Assembly (NCBI GenBank): GCA_027459785.1 | Contig: DAIDGU010000016.1 | Coordinates: forward strand, 1 to 64,000 | DNA length: 64,000 nucleotides | Direction: 5' to 3' | From: Ktedonobacteria bacterium | GTDB lineage: Bacteria > Chloroflexota > Ktedonobacteria > Ktedonobacterales > JACDGC01 | Part shown: in pieces, positions 8,312 through 16,374 of the stretch | How the letters are laid out: each line of letters starts with the position of its first letter | Position numbering within the stretch: the first letter of the stretch is position 1 | Notes under the pieces: generated by a model | The model's input: the letters and a program-made list of their open reading frames with translations, nothing else | The model's database searches: none | Told to the model about the DNA's origin: nothing | Translations under genes and position numbers: made by a program

Positions 8312-8611
8312 ATGCCTATCGTCAAGTTCGAGCGCGAAAACATCTCTGTGGAGGTCGAAGAGGGCGAGAATCTGCGCTATGTCGGCCTGGACAACGATGT
8401 GCCGATCTATTGTCATATCTTCAAGCTGGGCAATTGCCACGGCAACGGCCTCTGTGGCACAGACAAGGTGCAGGTAACGCCATCCAGCGCGATCAATCCA
8501 CGCACTGTGGCCGAGCGCATTCACCTGCGCAAGCGCCCGAACCTGCGCCTGGCGTGCCAGGTGGAAATCCACGGCGACTGCACCGTCACGACACAATGCG
8601 GGCGACGCTAA
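8312..8611 (+). CDS. 2Fe-2S plant-type ferredoxin domain protein
   Basis: A 99-residue protein with the 2Fe-2S ferredoxin cysteine pattern: C34 (YCHIF), C42 (GNCHGNG), C48 (GLCGTDKV) and C81 (RLACQVEI). The spacing is looser than in classical plant ferredoxins, and resembles short 2Fe-2S domain proteins of Chloroflexota and cyanobacteria. The GNGLCGTD turn and the RLACQ strand are diagnostic. Likely role is one-electron transfer in the cytosol; the partner is unknown. A small unrecognised gene follows at 8677 on the same strand with its own ribosome binding site, so they may share a transcript. Confidence 0.85.
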   Translation: MPIVKFERENISVEVEEGENLRYVGLDNDVPIYCHIFKLGNCHGNGLCGTDKVQVTPSSAINPRTVAERIHLRKRPNLRLACQVEIHGDCTVTTQCGRR

Positions 8612-8676
8612 GCACCTGACGGCTACGAAGTTCACCGATGTGGCCTGGAACTGGAAGAAACAGAGGAGCATACCTG

Positions 8677-8913
8677 ATGCGATTGGATCGTATCTACGCC
8701 GAGGGCGAGGCCGTCAACGCCTTGCAAAATTTGGGGTTCACCTGTCTGGAAGCCCCCAACCGGATCGGGCAATATGTCGTCACTCACGCGCAGATCGGCG
8801 GCGAGCGCACCTTTACCATCGAACAACTGTGCCGGTTCGCGGAAGGTGCGTCGATCATCGCCACCCACCTGAATAACCTGCGGGCGCAGGCGGGGACGGG
8901 AACGGCGCGCTGA
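8677..8913 (+). CDS. Small hypothetical protein
   Basis: A 78-residue product I do not recognise. The ATG at 8677 has GAGGAG nine bases upstream, which decides the start; an upstream in-frame ATG at 8638 lacks one. The sequence begins MRLDRIYAEGEAVNAL and has one Cys near residue 20 and another near 48. Predicted helix-strand-helix character, soluble. It follows the 2Fe-2S ferredoxin gene by 65 bases on the same strand and may be co-expressed with it. A repeat element begins two bases after its stop. Confidence 0.6.
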   Translation: MRLDRIYAEGEAVNALQNLGFTCLEAPNRIGQYVVTHAQIGGERTFTIEQLCRFAEGASIIATHLNNLRAQAGTGTAR

Positions 8914-8914
8914 A

Positions 8915-9005
8915 AGATGATCGAACACGCAAGCCACGCAGAAAGCACGAAAGATCAGCAAACTTTTTCGTGCTTTTCGTAGATTTTCGTGATCTGCGTG
9001 TTCGA
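8915..9005. repeat. Long imperfect inverted repeat, family E
   Basis: The left arm GATCGAACACGCAAG...AAAGCACGAAA pairs with the right arm TTTCGTGCTTTTCGTAG...ATCTGCGTGTTCGAT around a loop near 8955. A one-sided relative lies at 13565-13622. It sits directly after a small gene and before the GNAT gene, so it may act as a terminator or RNA-stability hairpin. CACGAA-rich elements of this kind occur in many bacterial genomes; I see no transposase. Confidence 0.8.
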
Positions 9006-9049
9006 TGCGTTTGTTTGGTGTCTGGTGCGCAGCGTGAAAGAGGGCGGGG

Positions 9050-9580
9050 ATGCAGATTCGTCCGGCGCTACCTGCGGATGCGGAGGCCATCGCGCGGGTG
9101 CATGCGGCCAGTTGGCAGACGACTTACGCGGGCATCATTCCGGATGCGGTACTCGCGCGGCGGAGCGATCCGGCGCGGCGGCTGGCGCAGTGGCAGCGCA
9201 TCTTAAACGACCCCCAGACCGCCGAGGGTGTCTTCGTGGCGGAAGATGACGCGGGCGCGCTCATCGGCTTCGCCTCGTGCGGGCCGACGCGCAGCGGCGC
9301 GGACGACGCGGCGCGCTATCCCGGCGAACTCTACGCCATCTACTTGCTACAAACGGCGCAGGGGCGCGGCGAGGGCCGCGCGCTGGTGCGCGCGGTGGCC
9401 GGGCGGCTGGCGGCACAGGGCATGCACGCTATGCTCGTTTGGGTGCTGGCCGACAATCCCGCCCGCCAGTTTTACGCGGCGCTAGGTGGCCACTTCTTGC
9501 GCGAACAATCTTTCATGATGGACGATGCCGAACTGCGCGAGGCGGCCTATGGCTGGGATGACACGAGCGTGCTGCTATGA
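9050..9580 (+). CDS. GNAT family N-acetyltransferase
   Basis: GNAT fold of 176 residues. MQIRPALPADAEAIARVHAA at the N-terminus is the usual strand 1-helix 1 opening. The acetyl-CoA pyrophosphate loop is at about 103-110 (QGRGEGRA, matching Q/R-x-x-G-x-G/A), preceded by ELYAIYLL. C-terminal NPARQFYAALGG is the typical motif B end. It resembles the YjaB/RimI-like small-molecule or protein acetyltransferases; the acceptor is unknown. It stands alone between repeat elements. The ATG at 9050 follows AGGGCGGGG, a plausible ribosome binding site. Confidence 0.88.
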   Translation: MQIRPALPADAEAIARVHAASWQTTYAGIIPDAVLARRSDPARRLAQWQRILNDPQTAEGVFVAEDDAGALIGFASCGPTRSGADDAARYPGELYAIYLLQTAQGRGEGRALVRAVAGRLAAQGMHAMLVWVLADNPARQFYAALGGHFLREQSFMMDDAELREAAYGWDDTSVLL

Positions 9581-9907
9581 ACACAATTCGCCTGTTACAG
9601 ATGCCGCGCTGACTCCATATTCCCAATTCCGTTATGCGGCTTTGGCAGTCGTTTCAGCACGGTATCCCATTGTGTGGGAAAAGGCCAAGCAGACCAATCA
9701 ATAAATTATGCCACGGATCAAGTTGGCGCAGCGCACCAGTTCCGCATCCTCTGAAGCATATTCTGGGCGACGGTGGCCAGCGGGTCCGGACAGACAGGAA
9801 TGGCTGTCAACGCGCCGGACGGGAATCTCCCTCGAAGATCTTTGTATGGGCGCGGTGATTCGCGCCCCCTCGTCCTTCCGCGATGCATCGCGCCCCCGCG
9901 CTGGTGG
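9581..9907. other. Non-coding gap holding repeat families A and D
   Basis: No convincing gene. It holds a partial family A core (GGACAGACAGGAATGGCTGT, near 9790-9809) and two copies of the family D GGGCGCG...CGCGCCC palindrome (9848-9867 and 9879-9897). Short frames here are repeat translations. It separates the GNAT gene from the 3' end of metH, so the genes converge. Confidence 0.7.
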
Positions 9908-12900
9908 CTAGTCGCGTACGCTGAAGTAGACCGCCGCCGGGTTGTGGACGATCAGCGCGGCGGTGGATTGTTCCGGCACGAGCTGATAGGCGGTGGTGAG
10001 ATCGACGCCGATAGAGTCATGCACCGGCATCAGGGCGAAGAGCTTCTCGTGATCTTCGAGATCGGGGATCGCGGGATAACCCCAGCTATAACGCCGGCAG
10101 GCGTCATTGATCGCCGTCATGCCTAATTCGGCCTTGATGTGCGCGTTGACATATTCGGCCAGCGCCTCGGCTAGTTGCACGCCCAGCCCATGCAGGAAGA
10201 AGGCGTCGGTATACGCGCCGCCAGCTTGCAGCGTGTCGATCTGCTCGGTGGCGCGCGGCCCCATCGTCACCACCTGCATGGCGATGACATCCGGCCCAGC
10301 GGCGCGCGGGGCGAAGTAGTCCGTCAGGCACAATCGCTCGCCCGTAGGCTGGCGCGGGAAGGTGAAGCGCACCAGTTCGCGGGCCGGGGCGGCGGGATCA
10401 AGCACCGCCAGCGCGTCGCCCTCGGCATAGCAGGGATAGTAGCCGTAGATCGCCTTCGGTTCCAGCGTGCGTTCCAGCCGGGCGCGGCGGATCATCTCGT
10501 GCAGGCGTGGCTCGAACTCCTCGCGCACCAGGCGTTGATATTCCGCACCGTGCGCCTTGCCGCCCCAGCGCCCGCGAAAGAGTGCGTTGCGGTCCAGGTG
10601 CGGCAGCAGATCTTCCAGGCCGATGCGGTCCAGCACGCGCGGCCCCTGGAAGGGCGGTGTGGGAATCGGCGCAGGAAAGCGGGCGGCAGTGGCATCACTG
10701 GCTGGCACGGCGGTGGCCACCGTAGCGGCAGGCGCGGCAACGGGCGTAACGGCGGACGCTGCCTTATGCTCGGCCTCGGTCGCATCCTGCACCACGCGCT
10801 CGAAGAGCGCCGGACGGCGCACGGGATCAACCAACTGATCCATCAGATCCAGTCCCTCGAAGGCGTCGCGGGCATAGTAGACGCCGTCGGGGTAGGGCTG
10901 GCGCGTGGCGTCGTCGCCGACAAAGAGGATGCGCCGGCCATAGGCGCGGTTGATCGCTGCGCCACCGACGATCACCGGAAAGTGCAGCCCGCGCTTATAA
11001 AGTTCCTGCACGCACAGCGGCATCTGCTTGGAGGTACTCACCAGCAACGCGGAAAGGCCGATGGCGTCGGCATTGACCTCGATGGCTTTGTCGATGATCG
11101 TGTTCAACGGCACCTGCTTGCCCAGGTCATACACCGTGTAGCCGTTGTTCGAGAGGATCGTGTTGACCAGATTCTTGCCGATGTCATGCACGTCGCCGAA
11201 GACCGTCGCTAACACCACGCGCCCCTTAGTATATCCCTCCGTGCGCTCCAGGTAGCTTTCCAAGTGCGCGACCGCCCGCTTCATCACCTCGGCGGATTGC
11301 AGCACGAACGGCAAGATCAACTCGCCCGCGCCGAAGCGGTCGCCCACGTCCTTCATCGCCGGCAGTAAGACGGTATTCAACACGGCCACCGCGCACTCGC
11401 CGCGCATCGCCGGCTCCGCCTGCGCTAAAATGGCGGCGGCATCTTGAGCATTTCCGTGGTCTCCGTTGGGTTCCGAGTCCTCCGTGTTTCGTTCCGTCCT
11501 CTTCGCCACCCGATTCCCAATCGCCGTATCGATCAGCGCCTCGATGCCGTCTTTCTTGCGATGCAAGATCATGTAGTGGATCTTCTCGTCCACCGTCATG
11601 CCCTCGGTGGGATCGGCCTTCTCCTCGCCGGCTGACGCCGGCTTGCCGTGCTCCTCGTAATAGGCGATGAAGCGTGGCAGGGCGTCGGGGTCGGTGTTAA
11701 AGATCAGGTCGTCGCAGACCTTGCGCGCCTCGTCATCGATCTCGGCATAGGGCGTGATGTGCGACGGGTTGACGATGGCGAGGTCCAGCCCGGCGGCGAC
11801 AGCGTGATAGAGGAAGACGGAGTTCAGCGCGGCGCGGGCGTGGGGCGCAACGCCGAAGGACACATTGCTCACGCCCAGGATGGTCAGCGCGCCGGGCAGT
11901 TCGGCCTTGATGCGCCGCAATGCGGCCAGCGTCTCCACGGCGGCGCTGCGCAGATCCTCCTGGCCAGTCGTCACCGGGAAGGTCAGCGGATCGAATATCA
12001 GCCCGTCGGCGGGCAGGTGGTATTCCTTGGTGAAGATGGCATAGATGCGCTGAGCGATCTCCAATTTACGGTCAGTCGTTTTGGCCATGCCCACTTCGTC
12101 GATGGTCAGCGCCACCACTGATGCGCCATGCTCCTGCGCCATGGGCAAGACGGCCTCGATCTTGCCGCGCCCATTCTCCATGTTGATCGAATTGATGATC
12201 GCGCGACCGGGATACGTTTCCAGCGCGGCCTTCAGCACATCCGGCTCGGTCGAATCGAAGACCAGCGGCGCTTCCGCGCCCATCGACAGGATCTTCACCG
12301 CGCGGCGCATCTGCTCGGCCTCGTCGCCGCGCTCGGTCAGGGCCACCTGCACGTCCAGCGTGTGCGCGCCCCACTCGATCTGATCGCGCGCCACGACCAG
12401 CAGGGTGTCGTAATCGTCTTTGAGCAAGGCTTGTTTCACCTTGCGGCTGCCCTGCGCGTTGACGCGCTCGCCCACGATCAGCGGGCGCGGGTTCTGGTGT
12501 AAGCTGGTGGCGCGCATGCCGCTGGCGACATAGGGAACGGTCAGGTCGCGCTTCTCGGCCAGGCGTTGCACGGGCGCACCGCGCTGGGCGGCGGGGAGCG
12601 CGCCGACAGCGGCGACGATGGCGGCCAGATGCTCCGGCGTGGTGCCACAGCAGCCACCGATCACGTTCACGCCATAGTCCGCGACGAACTGCGCCAGCGC
12701 CTCGGCCATCGGTTCCGGCTCCATCGGGTACACCGCCTGGCCGTTGATGTTCAGCGGCAAACCGGCGTTGGGGATGGTGGAGATCGGCAGTGGGCAGAAT
12801 TCGCTGAGGAATTGCACCGGCACGCGCATGTGCTGCGGTCCCGTCGAGCAATTCAGCCCGACGAGATCGACGCCCAGGTGGACGAGGATGCTCATCGCGG

Positions 12901-13540
12901 CGGCGATATCGGTCCCCAACAACATGCGCCCGCTGGTATCCAGCGAGACCTGCGCCTGGATGGGGCGCTGGATGCCGGTGTCCGCCATCGCGCGCTTGAG
13001 ACCGGTGATGGCCGCGCGCACCTCCAGGATGTCCTGGTTGGTCTCCAGTAGCAGCACGTCCACGCCGCCTTCGAGCAAGCCACGCGCCTGCTCCCGATAG
13101 GTTTCAGCCAGATCGGCATAGGTGATGTTGCTCAGCAGCGGATCGTTACCGGAGGGCAGCATGCCGGTCGGCCCCATCGCTCCCGCCACGAAGCGCGAGC
13201 GGTCGGGCGTGCTGAAGCGGTCGGCCACGCCACGGGCGATCTGCGCGGCGGCTTTATTGATCTCGTGCGTGCGCTCGCCCAGCTTATAATCGTCCAGCTT
13301 GATGCGGCTGGCGGTGAAGGTATTCGTCTCTACCACGTCCACGCCCACGGCGAAATACGACTCGTGGATGCCGGCGATCACGTCGGGTCGCGTCAGGTTC
13401 AGGATCTCCGGGCAGCCGTCATATGCAACGCCGCCATAATCTTCCGCCGTCAGGTTCAGGCGCTGCAAGGTCGTCCCCATCGCGCCATCATAGATCACCA
13501 CCCGCTGTTGGACGGCATCGAGAAAGGTTGAAGGTTGCAT
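9908..13540 (-). CDS. metH: Cobalamin-dependent methionine synthase
   Basis: Transfers the methyl of 5-methyltetrahydrofolate to homocysteine through cobalamin. All modules are present in 1210 residues: homocysteine-binding barrel (about 1-320) with zinc ligands in GLNCSTGP and GGCCGTTPEH, pterin-binding barrel (about 350-630), cobalamin cap helices (about 640-760), the Rossmann cobalamin domain with the DVHDIGKN axial-histidine motif near 777, a variable Ala/Val/Pro linker (about 925-975), and the activation domain with its late YSWGYPAIPDLEDH. It is close to the usual 1200-1250 residues. An odd stretch near residues 677-699, rich in Glu, Asn and Thr, coincides with repeat-like DNA. I see no cobalamin or SAM riboswitch in the 5' leader; a family E repeat lies there. 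Confidence 0.97.
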   Translation of the reverse strand: MQPSTFLDAVQQRVVIYDGAMGTTLQRLNLTAEDYGGVAYDGCPEILNLTRPDVIAGIHESYFAVGVDVVETNTFTASRIKLDDYKLGERTHEINKAAAQIARGVADRFSTPDRSRFVAGAMGPTGMLPSGNDPLLSNITYADLAETYREQARGLLEGGVDVLLLETNQDILEVRAAITGLKRAMADTGIQRPIQAQVSLDTSGRMLLGTDIAAAMSILVHLGVDLVGLNCSTGPQHMRVPVQFLSEFCPLPISTIPNAGLPLNINGQAVYPMEPEPMAEALAQFVADYGVNVIGGCCGTTPEHLAAIVAAVGALPAAQRGAPVQRLAEKRDLTVPYVASGMRATSLHQNPRPLIVGERVNAQGSRKVKQALLKDDYDTLLVVARDQIEWGAHTLDVQVALTERGDEAEQMRRAVKILSMGAEAPLVFDSTEPDVLKAALETYPGRAIINSINMENGRGKIEAVLPMAQEHGASVVALTIDEVGMAKTTDRKLEIAQRIYAIFTKEYHLPADGLIFDPLTFPVTTGQEDLRSAAVETLAALRRIKAELPGALTILGVSNVSFGVAPHARAALNSVFLYHAVAAGLDLAIVNPSHITPYAEIDDEARKVCDDLIFNTDPDALPRFIAYYEEHGKPASAGEEKADPTEGMTVDEKIHYMILHRKKDGIEALIDTAIGNRVAKRTERNTEDSEPNGDHGNAQDAAAILAQAEPAMRGECAVAVLNTVLLPAMKDVGDRFGAGELILPFVLQSAEVMKRAVAHLESYLERTEGYTKGRVVLATVFGDVHDIGKNLVNTILSNNGYTVYDLGKQVPLNTIIDKAIEVNADAIGLSALLVSTSKQMPLCVQELYKRGLHFPVIVGGAAINRAYGRRILFVGDDATRQPYPDGVYYARDAFEGLDLMDQLVDPVRRPALFERVVQDATEAEHKAASAVTPVAAPAATVATAVPASDATAARFPAPIPTPPFQGPRVLDRIGLEDLLPHLDRNALFRGRWGGKAHGAEYQRLVREEFEPRLHEMIRRARLERTLEPKAIYGYYPCYAEGDALAVLDPAAPARELVRFTFPRQPTGERLCLTDYFAPRAAGPDVIAMQVVTMGPRATEQIDTLQAGGAYTDAFFLHGLGVQLAEALAEYVNAHIKAELGMTAINDACRRYSWGYPAIPDLEDHEKLFALMPVHDSIGVDLTTAYQLVPEQSTAALIVHNPAAVYFSVRD
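11444..11510. repeat. Repeat-like insert in frame within metH
   Basis: On the metH strand this reads AACACGGAGGACTCGG then ACGGAGACCACGG, resembling the dispersed ACACGGAGGACACGGAG-type elements found in many genomes; a fragment of similar type (GTGTACTCCGTGTCG) is at 519-533. It encodes the hydrophilic linker near residues 677-699 between the pterin-binding module and the cobalamin cap, and keeps the frame open. Confidence 0.5.
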
Positions 13541-13564
13541 CGCACGCTCCTTTGGGGCAAAAAT

Positions 13565-13622
13565 CGAACACGTCAGCGGAAATCGAACACGAAAGCCACG
13601 AAAACTTCACGAAGGACACGAA
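13565..13622. repeat. Family E CACGAA-rich repeat in the metH leader
   Basis: Contains AATCGAACACGAAAGCCACG, then AAAACTTCACGAAGGACACG. It matches the left arm of the inverted repeat at 8915-9005. It sits 25 bases upstream of the metH start, between metH and the Uma2 gene, both read on the minus strand. Confidence 0.65.
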
Positions 13623-13645
13623 TGGTTGCAAGATGGGCGGGTGTC

Positions 13646-14266
13646 TCACTGGAACAAGGCTTGTACCGGGCAGGTGAAGCCGGGGATAACCTCTTGCCCA
13701 TCCAGTGTATCCGTCACCTGCAAGACGGCGCTGGGTTGCTGTGGCTGCGCAGGACGCCAGATCTCGACGGTCTGCGTATTCGGCCAGACGACCCATACCA
13801 GGCGCACGCCCGCTTGCAGAAACACACCGACTTTGCGCTGCACCTGCGCGTAAGATTCCTGCTCCGGATCGGCGATCTCCACCACAAGATCGGGAGCCAA
13901 GGCATAATATTCGTCATATGGGCCGCGTCGTTGTGCCGTCGCCTCACGCTGCGGTGTAATGAAAGAAACATCTGTCGCTAGCATGGCCTCCGTTCCATCC
14001 GGCAAGGGCAACACATAGCAGCACGTCCCCAGCAATTGACCAAGCTCGTGTTCCTGGACGTAGTTGGCGAGCGCGACGATCACGCTGCCCTGAATATACC
14101 CATGCTCAAGTCCCGGCCCCGGCATGCGGATGATGCGCCCCTCGTAGAGTTCCAGCACCCAGCCTTCTTCATCAGGCAGGCGCAGGAAGGTGTCAGTATC
14201 CAGAATGCCGTACTCTGGCGCGTATGCGCCCCACGGAGCGGGAGCCGTTTGGGGATGAGTCGCCAT
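13646..14266 (-). CDS. Uma2 family (DUF820) PD-(D/E)XK-fold protein
   Basis: A 206-residue member of the Uma2/DUF820 family, a restriction-endonuclease-like fold abundant in cyanobacteria and Chloroflexota. Family hallmarks are ELYEGRIIRMPGPGLEHG near 47-64, ATDVSFI near 96-102, DLVVEIADPE near 124-133 and VWPNTQTVEIW near 159-169. The acidic D-(x)n-E-x-A part is visible, with an Ala-Asp in place of the more usual Ser-Pro-Ser. The ATG at 14266 was chosen because the frame upstream is a shadow of the next gene. Function is unknown; nuclease activity is predicted from the fold. It lies between DJ-1/PfpI and metH genes on the same strand. Confidence 0.85.
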   Translation of the reverse strand: MATHPQTAPAPWGAYAPEYGILDTDTFLRLPDEEGWVLELYEGRIIRMPGPGLEHGYIQGSVIVALANYVQEHELGQLLGTCCYVLPLPDGTEAMLATDVSFITPQREATAQRRGPYDEYYALAPDLVVEIADPEQESYAQVQRKVGVFLQAGVRLVWVVWPNTQTVEIWRPAQPQQPSAVLQVTDTLDGQEVIPGFTCPVQALFQ

Positions 14267-14291
14267 CGCGCACCTCACGATCAGATTCTGC

Positions 14292-14813
14292 CTATGGTTC
14301 GGCGATCGCCGCCACGAGTTCGCGGCAAAAGTCGGGGATATCTTCGACCACGCGGCCCCAGACCAGGTTGCCCTCACGGAAGGCCGGCGCGTCGCGCCAG
14401 GTGCCGCCGGCGTTCTCGATGTCGTCCTTGATGCCTTTGGAGCCGGTCGCGCTCTGGCCGCGCACGATGCCCGCCGAAATCGCCACCCAGCCCGCGTGGC
14501 AGATGAAGCCGAGGATCTTGCCTTGCGCGTGGCACGTCTGCACCAGATGCAGCACGCCGGCGTCGCGCCGCAGCTTGTCGGGAGCCCAGCCGCCCGGCGT
14601 CACCAGCGCGTCGAAGTCCTCCGGCGACGCCTCGCGCGCCAGCTTGTCCGGCACGGCTTCCAGCCCGTGCTTGCCGTGCACCACGCCGGACGCGATGCCC
14701 AGCACCGTCACCCGCGCGCCTTCCTCGCGCAGCCGCAGCACCGGCCCCCAAAACTCCAGATCCTCAAACTCCGGCGCGACGAAGACGCCCACGCGCTTGC
14801 CCATCAATCGCAT
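14292..14813 (-). CDS. DJ-1/PfpI family protein
   Basis: A class I amidotransferase-like fold of 173 residues. The nucleophile elbow FICHAGW places the conserved cysteine near residue 104. GKRVGVFVAPEFEDLEFWGP at the N-terminus has the conserved Glu that polarises the cysteine, and DALVTPGGWAPDKLR near 68-82 fits the family's D-x-V-x-x-PGG strand. Relatives include PfpI/YhbO protease-deglycase-type stress proteins. It is probably a cytosolic stress enzyme; the exact chemistry is debated even in model proteins. It lies 25 bases upstream of the Uma2 gene on the same strand, so an operon is possible. A family B repeat is upstream of its start. Confidence 0.9.
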   Translation of the reverse strand: MRLMGKRVGVFVAPEFEDLEFWGPVLRLREEGARVTVLGIASGVVHGKHGLEAVPDKLAREASPEDFDALVTPGGWAPDKLRRDAGVLHLVQTCHAQGKILGFICHAGWVAISAGIVRGQSATGSKGIKDDIENAGGTWRDAPAFREGNLVWGRVVEDIPDFCRELVAAIAEP

Positions 14814-14858
14814 ACCGTCCGCCCCATTTATTGAAATGATCAGGTTTGCCGAAACCCA

Positions 14859-14927
14859 GTCCGCGACGGCGGACTTCGTGGCCGTAGGCCCAAAGGCGCG
14901 GTTTCAACCGCCCGCCGTCCCCGGCGC
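14859..14927. repeat. Interspersed repeat, family B
   Basis: Pattern GTCCGCG-ACGG-CGGACTTCGTGGCC, then GGCGCGGTTTCAACCGCCCGC. It holds two hairpins (GTCCGC/GCGGAC and GGCG-GTTTCAACC-CGCC). Relatives are at 24480-24538 and 52629-52746. It is intergenic and encodes no gene; the nearest start is the DJ-1/PfpI gene. Confidence 0.75.
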
Positions 14928-15036
14928 TGCTCTTTTCGTCAACCGGCATAGATGCAAAAAGCGGCGACGGCTGGTGTGCCGCGCCGCACAACGTTTCCCG
15001 TTGATTATACCGCATATGTCAGCGGATCAGATAGGG

Positions 15037-15435
15037 CTAGCGCGCCGCCAGCGCGGGCATGCGGTTCAGCCGCGCGCCCAGCACCTCGCCCAGCCCGATT
15101 GCGGCCAGGCCCAGCACCAGGTGGATGACCTGGATGAGCCAGTGCGCATTAGCCAGCCAACCGGCTTGATATTGGCCGACGACGTAGAGCGCGACGCCGT
15201 CCGCGAAGGCGGCCACCGACAGGCCGATATTGCCCCCGTTGCGATAGTTGAGCGCCGCCAGCCAGAAGAGCGCCAGCACCAGCACGATGCCCAGCGCGAT
15301 ATGGATGCCTTGCAGGTTGTCGAGATGCCCCGTCCAGAAGATGAGGCCCAGGATGAGTACGAGTACGCCGCTCACGCGGACGAGCATACTGGGAATACGA
15401 ATCGACAAGGGAAAACCTCTTCTTTTCTGTGCCAA
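15037..15435 (-). CDS. Small four-helix membrane protein, unknown
   Basis: A 132-residue hydrophobic protein with four helices near 18-35, 43-63, 69-87 and 101-117. The N-terminus is basic (KRR, then R), giving a cytosolic N-terminus under the positive-inside rule. It has a HxxLG pattern in helices 2 and 4 (IHIALGIVL and IHLVLGLAA), suggesting an internal duplication with one His per half. I do not recognise a named family. It is flanked by a family B repeat downstream and diverges from the gene at 15622. Confidence 0.65.
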   Translation of the reverse strand: MAQKRRGFPLSIRIPSMLVRVSGVLVLILGLIFWTGHLDNLQGIHIALGIVLVLALFWLAALNYRNGGNIGLSVAAFADGVALYVVGQYQAGWLANAHWLIQVIHLVLGLAAIGLGEVLGARLNRMPALAAR

Positions 15436-15621
15436 ACTGCCGTGACATTGACACGCTTCCTGATGGTGCGATCATTCCGCCACGGGTCACTCTGCATTGT
15501 ACAATCTGATGGGCTGCCCCTGCCGGATGAGCATCCACCACGTTTATCGCCGCACGGTTCTTGCAGCATCGCGTATACTAAGGGCGCACCATAGCGCATA
15601 CCCGAAAGGCGGTGAGGACTG

Positions 15622-16374
15622 ATGGACGAGGATGACAGCGCGCCAACGCTCAAAGCGCCGCGTATCACCCCCGAATTGCTGCGGGCGCTCGCTGCCAAGA
15701 AAAACGTGGCGTCTGCCGCCGATGCGGAGGCCGCCGCGACGCGCCCCGTGCCGGCGGTGCCGCCTGTGCTTGCGCCGCCTTGGGCGCGCGATGCCTTGCC
15801 CACGCTGGATATGACCGCGCCGGTGGAATATGATGAGGTCGTTCCTTTGCGGCCTGGCGCACCGCGCCCACCACAGGCACCGCCGCCGCCCGTTGCTCCG
15901 GCACCGCGCCGGCCCGTTGCCGCACCCGTCGCGCCCGCAGAGCCACCGCCCATTTCACCGATGACGCTGGCCTCAGCCCACGACATGGCCGCGACTCCCG
16001 CGCATTCCATAGGTGAAGAAGAAGAGGAAGATATGGCGAACGTCCAATGGGAATATTGCCGCGTGCAACTGGATTCCGGTTCGTATGGTCAGAAGCAGAC
16101 CATCGGGCGCTTGCCCTATTTCGTGCGCATCACCATCGACTATTACGGCGCGGACGTGGTGCCGCCCACCGCCATCGGCGAAGACACCGATCAGATCGAG
16201 CGCCCCAACCGCCTGTGGGGCCAGGTGCTCGGCCTGCTGGGCCTGGCGAACTGGGAGATGGTCAACCTCTATACCGGCCCTGTGAAAGACCTCGCCCTGG
16301 TCAACGTGATGGCCTACTTCAAGCGCCCCGTCATCGCGGGCCGCCGCGTCAACGAACCCCGGATCGCGGTGTAG
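15622..16374 (+). CDS. Hypothetical protein with Pro/Ala-rich N-terminus and a compact C-terminal domain
   Basis: I do not recognise it. Residues 1-135 are low-complexity Ala/Pro/Arg, probably disordered, ending in an acidic run (EEEEED). Residues 138-250 form a folded-looking domain with WEYCRVQLDSGS, RLPYFVRITIDYYG and GLLGLANWEMVNLY. Within it, the ATG at 16033 follows a purine-rich AGAGGAAGAT and could start a shorter product of the domain alone. The last 26 bases overlap the 3' end of the convergent epimerase gene. No signal peptide or membrane helix is seen. Confidence 0.6.
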   Translation: MDEDDSAPTLKAPRITPELLRALAAKKNVASAADAEAAATRPVPAVPPVLAPPWARDALPTLDMTAPVEYDEVVPLRPGAPRPPQAPPPPVAPAPRRPVAAPVAPAEPPPISPMTLASAHDMAATPAHSIGEEEEEDMANVQWEYCRVQLDSGSYGQKQTIGRLPYFVRITIDYYGADVVPPTAIGEDTDQIERPNRLWGQVLGLLGLANWEMVNLYTGPVKDLALVNVMAYFKRPVIAGRRVNEPRIAV

